Shown here: one piece after another, positions 43,442 to 53,759 of the stretch
Layout: each line of letters opens with the position of its first letter
How positions within the stretch are numbered: position 1 is the first letter of the stretch
Assembly (NCBI GenBank): GCA_012931725.1
Contig: CM022948.1
Span: forward strand, 15,081,124-15,145,123
Length of the DNA stretch: 64,000 nucleotides
Direction of reading: 5' to 3'
Source: Litsea cubeba
Taxonomy: Eukaryota > Streptophyta > Magnoliopsida > Laurales > Lauraceae
Position numbers and translations under genes: made by a program
Notes under the pieces: generated by a model
What the model was told of the DNA's origin: nothing
The model's database searches: none
Seen by the model: only the letters and a program-made list of their open reading frames with translations

Positions 43442-44677
43442 ATGGACCCAATCATCTCCTACTTGAGGGACGACCAGCTCCCCGATGACAAGACTGAAGC
43501 CCATCGAATCAGACTCAAGGCAGCTCGATTCTGGCTATCTCCCGAAGGCAAACTCTACAGAAAATCCTTCACGGGCCCCTACCTCCAATGCGTCCATCCG
43601 AGCAAGGTGGACAACTTCCTGTATGAAGTCCATGAAGGAATCTGTGGCAGTCACATCGGAGGCCGATCACTGGCCTACAGGGCAATAAGCCAAGGTTACT
43701 GGTGGCCCTACATGCAAAAGGATGCGCAAGTATACACCAGGAAATGCGATAAGTGTCAGAAGTTCTCCCACTCTCTTCATCAGCCAGCGCAAGACCTAAG
43801 TTCCCTCTCTAGTCCATGGCCCTTCGCTCAATGGGGGCTGGACATTGTGGGGCCTCTCCATCGAGCTCCAGGGAACAAGAGGTGGCTGATCGTTGCGACG
43901 GATTACTTCACGAAGTGGATAGAAGCTAAGCCGCTGTCCTCCATCACTGATAGGGACTCCAGGAACTTCGTGTGGAAGAACATCATAACGAGGTTCGGCA
44001 TCCCCAGGACCCTGATTTCGGACAACGGGACTCAGTTCGACTCCAAATCCTTCAAGGACTTCTGTCAAGAGCATGGCATCAGAAACCATTACTCCACTCT
44101 GGCGTATCCACAGAGCAATGGTCAGGCTGAAATCTCTAACAAGATAATCCTGGACGGACTGAAGAAGCGGTTAGACAAGGCAAAAGGGAGATGGGTAGAG
44201 GAGCTTCCCAGCGTGCTGTGGGCATACAGAACAACTCCAAGGCGATCGACCTCGGCGACACCTTTCTCTCTGGCCTATGGGATGGAGGCGGTCATTCCCT
44301 TAGAAATTGGCCTCCCCACCCTGAGGACAGAGTTGGTCGACCAGGGCCGATACGAGACAAACTTGGCAATGGAGCTGGACCTAGCAGACGAGCGTCGAGA
44401 AGCAGCAGCCCTACGACTGACTGATTATCAGCAGCAGCTAGCCAGAGGCTATAATGAAAAAGTCAGAGAAAGAATTTTCTCCGTAGGAGAACTAGTCCTG
44501 AAGAAGACCCTGCCAGCTGACAAAGATCCGAACAAAGGAAAGCTGGCCCCGAACTGGCATGGCCCATTCAGGGTGGTCTCACTGGCAGGACGATCCTCTT
44601 ACAAGCTCGAAGACTCAAAAGGCAAGCCGTTGCCGGGACCGTGGAATGCATCCCACTTGAAGAAATTCTATTTCTAA
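43442..44677 (+). CDS. pol: Integrase of element 3
   Basis: An open frame of 411 codons, still in the pol register, contains the HHCC zinc finger (about 43625-43765), the DD35E core with intact acidic residues, the basic C-terminal domain and the same KKFYF end as element 1. It ends at 44677. With stops upstream it cannot be made as part of pol. Confidence 0.9.
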   Translation: MDPIISYLRDDQLPDDKTEAHRIRLKAARFWLSPEGKLYRKSFTGPYLQCVHPSKVDNFLYEVHEGICGSHIGGRSLAYRAISQGYWWPYMQKDAQVYTRKCDKCQKFSHSLHQPAQDLSSLSSPWPFAQWGLDIVGPLHRAPGNKRWLIVATDYFTKWIEAKPLSSITDRDSRNFVWKNIITRFGIPRTLISDNGTQFDSKSFKDFCQEHGIRNHYSTLAYPQSNGQAEISNKIILDGLKKRLDKAKGRWVEELPSVLWAYRTTPRRSTSATPFSLAYGMEAVIPLEIGLPTLRTELVDQGRYETNLAMELDLADERREAAALRLTDYQQQLARGYNEKVRERIFSVGELVLKKTLPADKDPNKGKLAPNWHGPFRVVSLAGRSSYKLEDSKGKPLPGPWNASHLKKFYF

Positions 44678-44762
44678 AGATGTAACATGTGTCTCAGAAT
44701 CAATGAAAGCAGCATTTGCCATCAATCTGTGTCATCTCTTCTCATTTGAGTTCGGCAGCTCT

Positions 44763-45226
44763 GGGTCCTTGACCCTGGAAGAGACTTCGGATTCATACAT
44801 CCAGTCACTTCCTAAAGTTTGGGTCCTTGACCCTGGAAAAGGCTTCGAGTTCATACACTCAGTCGTTTCCTAAAGTTTGGGTCCTTGACCCTGGAGAAGG
44901 CTTCGAGTTCATACACTCAGTCGTTTCCTAAAGTTTGGGTCCTTGACCCTGGAAAAGGCTTCGAGTTCATACACTCAGTCGTTTCCTAAAGTTTGGGTCC
45001 TTGACCCTGGAGAAGGCTTTGAGTTCATACACTCAGTCGTCTCCTAAAGTTTGGGTCCTTGACCCTGGAAAAGGCTTCGAGTTCATACACTCAGTCGTTT
45101 CCTAAAGTTTGGGTCCTTGACCCTGGAAAAGGCTTCGAGTTCATACACTCAGTCGTTTCCTAAAGTTTGGATTCCTAACCCTGGAAGAGGCTTCGGATTC
45201 ATACAACCAGTCGCTTCCTAAATTCC
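44763..45226. repeat. 58-bp tandem repeat downstream of integrase in element 3
   Basis: Units start at 44763, 44821, 44879, 44937, 44995, 45053, 45111 and 45169: eight copies of a 58-bp unit with GGGTCCTTGACCCTGG and TCATACACTCAGTCG. The first and last are the most diverged. It occupies the position of the 72-bp array in element 1 but is unrelated in sequence. Confidence 0.95.
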
Positions 45227-46525
45227 GGGTTCATACACCCCCCGAGATCGTTCCCGAACTCAGGCTCGCACAGCCGAGATCATCAAGACTCTGGGTTCAT
45301 CTCAGCGCAAGACAGTTTGCCTCGGCCAATGGTGATCCGTTTCGGCCAATGACAATTTTCAAAAGAAAAAGAGCAGTGCAAGCACTAAAGTGCAAAAAAG
45401 AAGTATTGTACATAGATTGTATGATCACAAAATTTGCTCTTTTTATTCATTGTAATTACTTCACTACAAGGGTTACAGAAAAGGAAACAAAATACAGCAA
45501 GGAGGCTCGCAGTTCTTTGAAAATAGAAAAAGAAATGAAGACTGGAAGGCTCTGATCTTCACCGACTCTTCAGTCCGGTCTTCAGCATCCTGAGCTCTTC
45601 AACGCCCTCTGGATTGCAAGCTTGAAGACTCCGATCCTCGCTGGTCCACTGTTTGGAGGCTTTAGGGGACTCTGAATCTCACTGAGCTCTACAATACACT
45701 TTGGTTGGTCAGACCAAAGTTTGCAAACAAGGCCCCCCTCAGCTCGAGGACCTCTCGATCCTGCCCGCCGCTCGGAGGTCTTGACATCCCACAAGAAGCA
45801 TGATTCCACGCAGAGTCCTTTGGGATGAAAACAAGACCGCCAAACGCACGAGGCGCCGCCAACCCACGACTACAAAGATTCCCATGCAGCCGCGCTGGAG
45901 AGGGTTGGCCGTGGACCCGCGTTCAGTGAGCGCGTAGTCCACGAGGATCGTCTTCAGAGAGCGCGCAGACTACGACAGACTTTCCCCCTCGGAGGAAGCC
46001 GTCTTCTGGCGCAAGGGTTCCCCCCTGGTCAAATGTTCCTAATGATCTACCAAGCATGGCTGCCAGGTTGTTTATATGAATTATGCTATCCTAGTTCTTT
46101 TTTCTCTCCCATGGCGAGCCTACCACTCCTATTTATAGGAAGAAGAAGGGCCCGATCTTCCAAGGAAATTATAAGGCGAGGTCTCCCACGCCTTACGTGA
46201 GATGCACGTCTTCCTATATGTTGACCAGCGGTTCCGATGGCACCACGTGGGGCCATCCGCTCGTTTTCCTCATTGGCCATACCGCCACACTTACTGCCAT
46301 TTATGGTCTCCAGAATACGGAGAATCGCCACAGATAACTATGAAGATCGTTCGGTACTCTCTCTAACTCAAGGCTCACACGTCACGTCACATTAAAGGCA
46401 TTCAGCCGGACTCAAAAAAGAAGCTTTGTTTTTCATTAAAGGTAAAGGATATTACAGGGCTGAAAGTTGCATACAAAAGATAGAGAAGAAAAGTTACAAA
46501 GAGCAAAAGCAAGAGCAAGGTGTAA
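45227..46525. other. 3' spacer of element 3
   Basis: No gene is seen. Bases 46230-46400 match 13020-13180 of element 1. A TATAAATAGG box reads leftward on the minus strand near 46130; its role is unknown. Confidence 0.5.
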
Positions 46526-47203
46526 TTACTGTGGCTTCGGCGACTCCACCAGTATGATCACCGACTCTGATGAACCGGCAGTCTCGACTACGACCGCAAC
46601 CTTGTCTGGCACATCACCAGCAGCAGGGGCGGAAGGAGCTTCGCCTTGAGGCGCAACCGGGGCATCGCTGGTAAGCGGAACAGTTGGGGCACCATCCGAG
46701 GTAGGATCAGCTGCAGGGGCTTCGACTGGGGCACTCTCGCCCAAAGGAGTAGAGCTCGGCTCAGGGACTGGGTCCGAGTACTTCGGTAAGTTCTAATAGA
46801 CCGGGTGGTCTTCGGGAACCCCCACACGCCTCAGTGCGGCCAAGCACCCTTCCTCGAACAGAATGGAGGTGATCTCCTCCACCTGCTTCTCATACTCCTC
46901 AGTAGCTTGGTCCACCCCCTTCTGGAAAGAGGACTGAGCCTCAGACAGCAGAGAAGCCTTCTCCTTCTCCAGCTCGGCAATCCTCTTGGTCTTCATCCAA
47001 ATATCACCCTTCAGTTGATGAGTCTTCGACGTGAGATCGGTAACGATGACCAGAGCTACTTCCAGCTGTGCGACTGCCTCGGCGCTACCCTTCTTCAGCT
47101 CTTCCAACTCCTTCTTCAGTCTATCCCTCTCAGACTCCAGCTGGGTAACCTTCGCAACGTTCCTGTCACCCCTTTCCATCACTGCCAGGAGCCTTTGCAC
47201 GTT
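46526..47203 (-). pseudogene. Antisense gene of element 3, exon 3 (coiled coil, interrupted)
   Basis: The acceptor TTGCAG lies just before 47203, as in element 1. The coiled coil is shorter, lacking one internal stretch. A TAG near 46793 replaces the Arg codon after the conserved VPEDHPVY block; the Ala/Pro/Ser tail continues in the same frame to a TAA at 46526. Confidence 0.8.
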
Positions 47204-47278
47204 CTGCAAAAGGAAAGAGTAAGTCAAATAAAAGCAGCCGAGCTAAAGCACTTGAAGAAAGGCGCTGAAGATACTTAC

Positions 47279-48172
47279 CAAAAGATTAGCCTGAATCACC
47301 GAGACCATCAGGCTATCGTTGTCATACCTCGCATGCGTTTCCATGTCTCGCGGTAAGGCACAAGCTTTTGCGAGGGCTCCAATGACGTCGGTGTTCCCCA
47401 TCAGCCGGTCCTCGACGTTTAGAGGCTTCCCAGGCTGCGTCTCCATCCTGGATCTCCAAGCCGCTGGGGCAGTTCGAGGTCCGGAGGCCGATCTGGACCC
47501 TTGCCCTACCGAGATGGTGAGCTCGCGGGCCGCCCCGCCAGTGGCCTTGCTAGCCGGCGCACTCTTCTCAGGCGGAGCCTTGCCCCCGGGTCCTTCTCGC
47601 CCGCCTTGGACTTCTTCTTGGGCGGGGACCCCTCCCTCGGGCGATCCGGCGAGCGTCGCCGCGCTCCCTCGCTCGGTGTAGGGGCGGGAGCAGAAGTGGC
47701 AGCAGCACCCCCCGAGCCCGAAGCCACACGGGTGCTGGTAGACGAAGGTGTCGCAGAAGATGAAGATCTTTGCCTGAACTTGGCCGCCAGATCTTTAGTA
47801 CCAGGCAATCTCGAGCCTCCCTCCATTCCTTCCTCCTGATCAGACGAGTAAGCGTCAACTATCTCCCTCAGGTTGGCGACCCCGAGCTGGAAGAAGTGGA
47901 TGCCTCAGCACCAGACGCAGCTCGGCTCGCAGTAGGGTCGATCAAAGGGACCCCAGCAAGCATGGCCAAGGTGACAGGAGGATGATCAGGTTGCGGCTCG
48001 TCCTCCGGAGCTGCTCCGATTCTCCTGTAGTGGCCGCGGTACCTCGGCGTGTACCCCAGCAGCTTCCAGGCCGATCTGGTCTCGTGCCCTTTATACCTCT
48101 CGACCTTCTTGTGGTCGTCGACGTTCTTCCTCCAGCCTTCGCTCACAGCCCGGCGTCGCCTCGCATGCAGTT
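47279..48172 (-). CDS. Antisense gene of element 3, exon 2
   Basis: The acceptor GCGCAG precedes 48172 and the donor TTTTG|GTAAGT follows 47279. The Arg-rich start and the HETRSAWKLLGYTPRYRGHY block match element 1. The middle Ser/Lys/Pro-rich region appears to shift frame near 47870 and near 47600, judging by where similarity changes frame. Identical splice positions in two diverged copies support a real spliced antisense gene. Confidence 0.7.
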
Positions 48173-48253
48173 CTGCGCCACAAACAACAAAGAGTATCAG
48201 CTCGGCAACATAAAGGTTGAGCAAAATAAATAGAGAAAAGAAGCAGTATTTAC

Positions 48254-48592
48254 TTGGGACGGCCCCGAGGTGGCAAGGGACCATCAGTCTCCTATCCTCA
48301 CCAGCGCCGAATTCCCAGTCCCCTGACACACAGAAGAGGTCCTCCTCGGCGTTCTTACTGGAGTCCTCTAAGGCTAGGACGAAGCCACTTCGGCGCTGCT
48401 TCACCCGAAGATAATAATTGTCTCCCCCAGCCTTGCAGATGTCATAGACGTCCTCGATGTCATGGACACCCAGGTTGGTCCCCAAGATCTCGTTCAGTTT
48501 TGCCGTGCCCATAATGACTTTGAAGCCATTGGGCATCAGCTGGCACGAGGTAATCGACCAGACGCTAAGGCAAGCCCTAAGCATGGGGTGCA
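48254..48592 (-). pseudogene. Antisense gene of element 3, exon 1 (5' truncated)
   Basis: This is the 3' two-thirds of the gypsy-type transposon domain, ending at the donor CCCAA|GTAAAT (48254/48253). The domain is cut at 48592. The open frame runs on to 48752, but those residues come from unrelated DNA. Confidence 0.8.
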
Positions 48593-49880
48593 TGATGGAC
48601 CGCGCCCCGAATGCTCGGGTTCCTACCGAGGTCGGCGGACGTGGGAGTCCGTTTGGTTCCGACCCTTTCGTAACCGGGGGGCAAGGGGCATGCATCAACA
48701 TTTCTTTTTTTTGTGGGTGTGCCAGATTTTCTATTTTTACTTGGAATTGCAAGTGGTGATCCGGAGATCAACCTTCGCAAGTAAAAAGAAAATCAACTTC
48801 TTTCAAGTTTTCCATTGCACATATATTTAAGAAAAGAGACATTTTCTTGATTTGCCGTGAAAGGCGATTTTTTTGGCATTTATAGCCGATTTTGGCGTTT
48901 ATAGCCGATTTTTGGCGTTTATAGCCGATTTTGGCGTTTATAGCCGATTTGCAATCCTTATCAACAATGAAAGACAAGAATTGTGATTTTTGTCTCTTTT
49001 GAAAAAATACAAACTACAATGAAAAGCAAGAAAAGGAGGATCTAACTTCTCAGGAGATTGTGGGGGACCCGTTTAGATTGACGGTCGCAAGCCATATGTG
49101 GGCTTCGCCATCATCCATGCAGATGAGAACAGAGGATGCTATTGATTCGCTTGGCTTAGCTATAACCTCGGATTTTTAGAGGACAAAGACCAAAAGGAGG
49201 TCCTATGTCCAATAAGAAGCCGAGTAGACGGGCTGAAAAGCCACATCTAAGCCATTGGAGGCAGGAGGAGAAGGCAAGGACCTTGGGGGGGGGGTACCCC
49301 CCTAGGGACTTTTGTCACCTTGTTGCGGTGGCCGGTGTAGAACTTCCGCAGAGTTTTCTCTCTTTTTCCTTTCTCTGGATTTCTGTCTGTGTGTTTGTGC
49401 TTTTTTCTCTGATGTTTCTGATGTCCTTTTTTCTTGGAGAGCTCTCCTATTTATAGGCTTTTAGGTAGCCATTTAGGAGGGTTTATAAGCCTTGATTGTC
49501 ATAAAGCTGCATAATGGGAGGAGTTACAAAATTAAATTGTTTATTTTGTAACTCCTTTTTCTTGGCTTCTGATTGGCCGGAGGAGATTGAGGGCATTTAA
49601 TCGCCTTTAATCGCCATGATGGGAGGAGTTTCATGGGTTAAATGCCATGAATCTCTTGACTTGTAACTCCCGAATGCTTGCTTCTGATTGGGCCGTCCAA
49701 AGAAATGGATTAATGACTGTAATAAAGCTAGTCAATTAATCGCATTAAGTGGTCGCCGAGCAGCTGAAGAGTCGCGGGCCGTGCCACGTCTTTTGGGATT
49801 CTTCTGTTGATGATCATCGATGGATCTTCATGTAGATCGACATCAGATGATCATGTAATTTCAGGTGTTTGTTGCCAACA
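48593..49880. other. Unclassified repeat DNA, possible LTR at 48691-49880
   Basis: A purine tract GGGGGGCAAGGGGCA is followed by TGCATCAACA at 48691, and the stretch ends TTGCCAACA at 49880. Beyond it TCGGTGCCATCTGT resembles the Tat primer site. These features suggest an LTR, but no partner LTR is seen. Four ~19-bp units with TTATAGCCGATTTTGGCG lie at about 48873-48952. No gene is recognised. Confidence 0.35.
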
Positions 49881-50142
49881 GCGGGTCGGTGCCATCTGTC
49901 CTGTTGATTTCTCGATCGGTCGGGTAGAAAGCACACTTTTTTTGGTTGACCGGGTGGCGATCAATATTGTTTTCGATACTCTTGATGATTGACCCGTGTT
50001 TTGGACGGATGTCAGAGGACTTGGTGTCTCAAAAGCATGAATTTTGGAAAGTACCAGAGGCTGGGCTCTTCGAATCGCGAAAAAACGGCGAAAACCGGGG
50101 TTTCCGGGGCTTTCCCGGGGACCCCGGGTTCCAAGGTCGCCG

Positions 50143-50240
50143 GCGACCCTGGCCCAGGGTCGCAGGGGCCTGCGACCTTGGCCCAGGGTCGCAGGGGCCT
50201 GCGACCCTGGCCCAGGGTCGCAGGGGTCTACGACCCTGGG
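50143..50240. repeat. 29-bp G/C-rich minisatellite
   Basis: Units start at 50143, 50172, 50201 and 50230. Each contains the palindromic CCCTGGCCCAGGG and CGCAGGGGCCTGCG, so single units can fold. Confidence 0.9.
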
Positions 50241-50409
50241 GGGGTTTTCCCCCTTTCGTGTCCCGTTTTGCGTCCGTTTTTGCTGTTTTTCGATTCTTTT
50301 TTCTTCTGTACTTTTCCTTGACATTTTGACCATTTATTGGCCTAATTTCTTTGTAGGAAACCTGATGAGAATCCTTACATTTTATTTTGCAAAGGTTCCA
50401 ATTTCCTGA

Positions 50410-51110
50410 GAAAGCCGAAGACTTTGTCGCGCAGAGCTGCCGATTTTCCGTCAGAAGCTGAAACTGGGTCAAACGATGTCGGAATGACCTGAAATTTGGT
50501 GTGAAGCCTGCTGAGCAATAAATAAGACCAACCATAGGATTTTGTTTGAGTTTTGAAGCCGTTTGGGGTCCTATCACCTGTAGACTTGCTTTTTGTCGCG
50601 ATGAAGATGTCGCGGTTTGATGTGCGGTCAACCGATGTCCGATTGACTTGAAATTTGACAGGGAACCTATTGGAGACATTTTAAGATGATCCATAGGCTC
50701 TGTCTTGGAAAGCATGGTCCCGGAGAGCTTTGCCGCCGAGAGGCCTGATTTGGCTTCCGAGCGTCAAACTATGGTCAGATGTTGTGGAAATGACCTGAAA
50801 TTTGACGTGTAGCCCTTTATAAGTATTTTGAAGCCGTCCATGTGCTCTATCTGATGAGTAATGGCCTCGGTGGTTCTCGCCGCTGAGAGGCTTGATTTAG
50901 CTGTTCGAGGGTTGATGTAGGGTCAAACGTTGTCGGTTTGACTCGGAACTTGACGTGGAGCCTTTTGGAAGTATTTTGAGACTATCCATCGGCCCTGATC
51001 GAAGATTTGGTGTCTCCGATGCTTTTGCCGCCGAGAGCTCCTTTTCGGCTGTCTGAGAAGCGAAGTTAGGCCAAATGATTTTGAAATGGCCCGAAACTTC
51101 TTGTGTACTC
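50410..51110. repeat. Degenerate ~150-bp tandem repeats
   Basis: Five blocks near 50467, 50627, 50773, 50920 and 51067 share GGTCAAACGATGTCGG..TGACCTGAAATTTG..GGAGCC followed by TTTTGA and a CCAT(A/C)GG end. Spacing is about 146-160 bp. No coding is seen. Confidence 0.75.
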
Positions 51111-51484
51111 CTCTTTTGGCTGTCTGGAAGAATCTTGCAGTTTTTGTCTAATTCTGACAAGATTTGATTTTTGGAAGCAGCATTGCCTATTTATGGCAAG
51201 TTGCGACTTCATGTAGCTCTTTGGATCTTGAAGAGGCAAAGTGACATTTTTGGTGTCAACAAATGCCCCTCGAGGTACAGCGACGAGTTGCTTAACTTTT
51301 GTAGTCGATGTGCCTCGAAGAGATTTTGAAGGAGAGCCTGTGACTTGACCAAGAGTCTTTGAGCAGTCTTTCTTTTTGGTATTTATAGCCTTTTGAGCTT
51401 CCAGGGGAATTTTATGGTAGTGAAAGGGATCACGTACCATCTCGAGGCAAAGTTTTGAAGATGACATCAGGGATGTGGATTTGG

Positions 51485-51660
51485 CTTTTGACCTTGTGAC
51501 TTAACAGGCTGTATGTGGCAGGTTAGGGGGGTCGGGTTTGGTTTTGATCGTGTGACCCAACAAGCTGTATGTGGAATGTTGGGGGATCAATTTTGGTTTT
51601 GATCTTGTGACCTAACAGGCTGTATGTGGCAAGTTAGGGGACCAGGATTTGGTTTGATTT
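51485..51660. repeat. Three ~56-bp tandem repeats
   Basis: TGTGAC..AACAGGCTGTATGTGG recurs with CTGTATGTGG at 51509, 51565 and 51620. From 51935 to 52165 there is a looser A/T repeat around AGAATATCT and TTTCTTTTGGGA. Confidence 0.85.
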
Positions 51661-52364
51661 TTGTGGAATGTCAATTTCAAGATTTTGGCTCAATTTGGAA
51701 AATGAGGCTGGATGGTTTGATTGTTGGAAGCTCATGGGGCTTGGAATTTTCTTTTGTATGGTCTAATCAACTCAAAAGAGGCATGGAACCATTTTTGTAT
51801 GCTCTTGGTAAGAGGGATTTCTCTTTGACTAAAAGCCCAAAATTTTTTTTTTTTTGTGTGCCTAGGTGGTCAAACCTGGCTCATATGGGCTAACCCATGG
51901 GACCTTAAGCTTTTGAAATGGCTTAGATCTCATATGGTGTCATTTTTGTAAAGAATATCCAAAAATATCTCATTTGGATAGAGAATATCTAAGAATATCT
52001 TTACTTGGAGAGAATCTCTCATGATCCCTTTATTTTGGGATAGGATATCTCAAGATATCTTTCTTTTGGGAAAGAATCCGTCATAGATTTCTTTTTGGGA
52101 GAAAATCCTTCAAGATATCTTTCTTTTGGGAAAGAATCTTTCTAATCTCTTTCTTTGGTAAGGTTACTAATTAGTAACACTTACCTCTTTCCTCTTTCCT
52201 TCTTTGGTTTGCTCTCCTCTTATAAAAGCAAGGAGAAGGTTGGATCTCTTGCTCTTATCACTTTCTTTTTGCAATAATCTCAAGAGGGCTTCAAGACCAA
52301 GAGTTCTCTTCTTCAAGATCTTCAAGACTTTTCTTCTTCTTCTCCATCAATGGCTTCAAGTAAG

Positions 52365-52819
52365 TTCTCCCTTTTTTTTTCAAGAAACTCCATTGTAGGA
52401 AAATAAAAAGATCTTTCTTTCTTTCCCTCTTTTTTTTTTGTTTCTTCTTTTTCTTTCTTCTTTTTTTTTTCACGTGTTTTCCCTTCTTTTTTTTTCACAC
52501 GTTTTTTTTTTCTTTCTTTTCTTTTCTTTTTTTTTTTTTATGTTTTTTTTTGTGGGCCGTACGGACAGATCCGTAAGGATCTGGCCGTACGGCCACGTGG
52601 CCTGTGGGCCAGCCCCTTTCTTTTTTTCTCTTTTTTTTTTTCCTTTTTTTTTTTCTTCCCTCCTTCTTTTTTTTTGAGAGAGTTTTCTTTTTCTTTCTTT
52701 TTTTTTTGTTTTCTTTTCCCCCTCTCTTTTTTTTTAGAGAAAGTTTCTTTTTCTTTTTTCTTTTTTGTTTTTCTTCCCCTCTTTTTTTTTTGAGAAAGTT
52801 CTTTTCTTTCTTTTTTGTT
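52365..52819. repeat. Pyrimidine (T/C) tract running into the gap
   Basis: Long T runs broken by C make up most of 450 bp, interrupted only by the hairpin island at 52550-52620. Low complexity here probably caused the assembly break. Confidence 0.9.
52555..52594. repeat. 40-nt inverted repeat (hairpin) within the pyrimidine tract
   Basis: GGCCGTACGG pairs with CCGTACGGCC, then one mismatch, then CAGATCC pairs with GGATCTG around a GTAA loop. That gives 17 paired positions of 18. Confidence 0.9.
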
Positions 52820-52919
52820 NNNNNNNNNNNNNNNNNNNNNNNNNNNNNNNNNNNNNNNNNNNNNNNNNNNNNNNNNNNNNNNNNNNNNNNNNNNNNNNNN
52901 NNNNNNNNNNNNNNNNNNN
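52820..52919. other. Assembly gap (100 N)
   Basis: Exactly 100 N, the usual placeholder for a scaffold join of unknown size. The order and distance of sequence on its two sides are not established by this window. Confidence 0.99.
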
Positions 52920-53759
52920 AAGATGATTTAACCAATTGAGGGTTAACTTCAAGGGAATGATTAGATACCAATTGATAAAAAAAATATAAACCTCAATAAG
53001 ATCAAATTACCAATATAAAGATACCAATTGACGGATAAGCTATAGGATAATTAAAGAGCAAGGTCAAAAGGATAATCTATCATGGATACCAATTGAAATA
53101 TATATATATATATATAAAATATACCAATTGAGATTCAAGGATAAGACTATTAACTCAATCACTCTAAAATGGAGTTGAGGAATATACCTATTAGGGTTCA
53201 TCCAAATTAGAGCTATCCATGATGTTATGGGGATTACTCAAACATAGCATCAAACAATTTAACTATGAAAATCATATGCTATGTAAAGTTTTGAAATCAT
53301 TTCATACATTCATTAAATATAACTATCATGCACAAGATGAATGAAATGAAGTTCAATCATGAAGCCAACCTCAACCAATAACCAAACAAGATTATAAACA
53401 CATAAACATGGTGGTCATGAGATTTACTTATATGAGCATGAGAGGAGGCAAACATGAAAATTAAGATGCTAATGGAATGTGACATGGAACAAAAACATAT
53501 AACTATCAAGTTCAATCCAATGCACACAAGGTCTATCACAAACATAAGACATCAATTGGAAATTACATTAATTGAAAATGATACCAATTGATTACCAATT
53601 GAATATGAAACAAGATTTAGAGCATGGATGTGACAGACAAAATATCATCAAGCATCATAAATTGATATTCATCACTTTTTTGGGATCCTTACCCTAGGGG
53701 GGGGGGGGGGGGGACTAATAGGGTGAGCTTCTAATTAGTGACCAATAAAGACCAATTTT
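52920..53759. other. A/T-rich DNA with repeated ACCAATTGA words and a 17-G run
   Basis: ACCAATTG occurs at least nine times in about 700 bp, with a (TA)n tract near 53100. A run of 17 G at 53697-53713 is the longest homopolymer of that base in the window. No gene is seen. Confidence 0.7.

Larger units (their letters stand above)
37977..48592 (+). mobile_element. Tat-lineage retrotransposon lacking its 3' end (element 3)
   Basis: A 5' LTR, primer site, gag, decayed pol, tandem repeats and antisense gene follow one another as in element 1. Similarity to element 1 stops abruptly after GGGGTGCA at 48592, inside antisense exon 1 (corresponding to about 15652). No second LTR appears anywhere later in the window. 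The rest was lost by deletion, displaced by an insertion, or lies across the assembly gap. Confidence 0.93.

Noticed and set aside
51935..52165. Cluster of AAAATATCT-like evening elements
   Set aside because: Only one exact match; the rest are degenerate A/T repeats, so a regulatory claim is not supported.
52291..52971. Lys/Arg- or Phe-rich frames around the gap
   Set aside because: Translations of the pyrimidine tract and of the N run.
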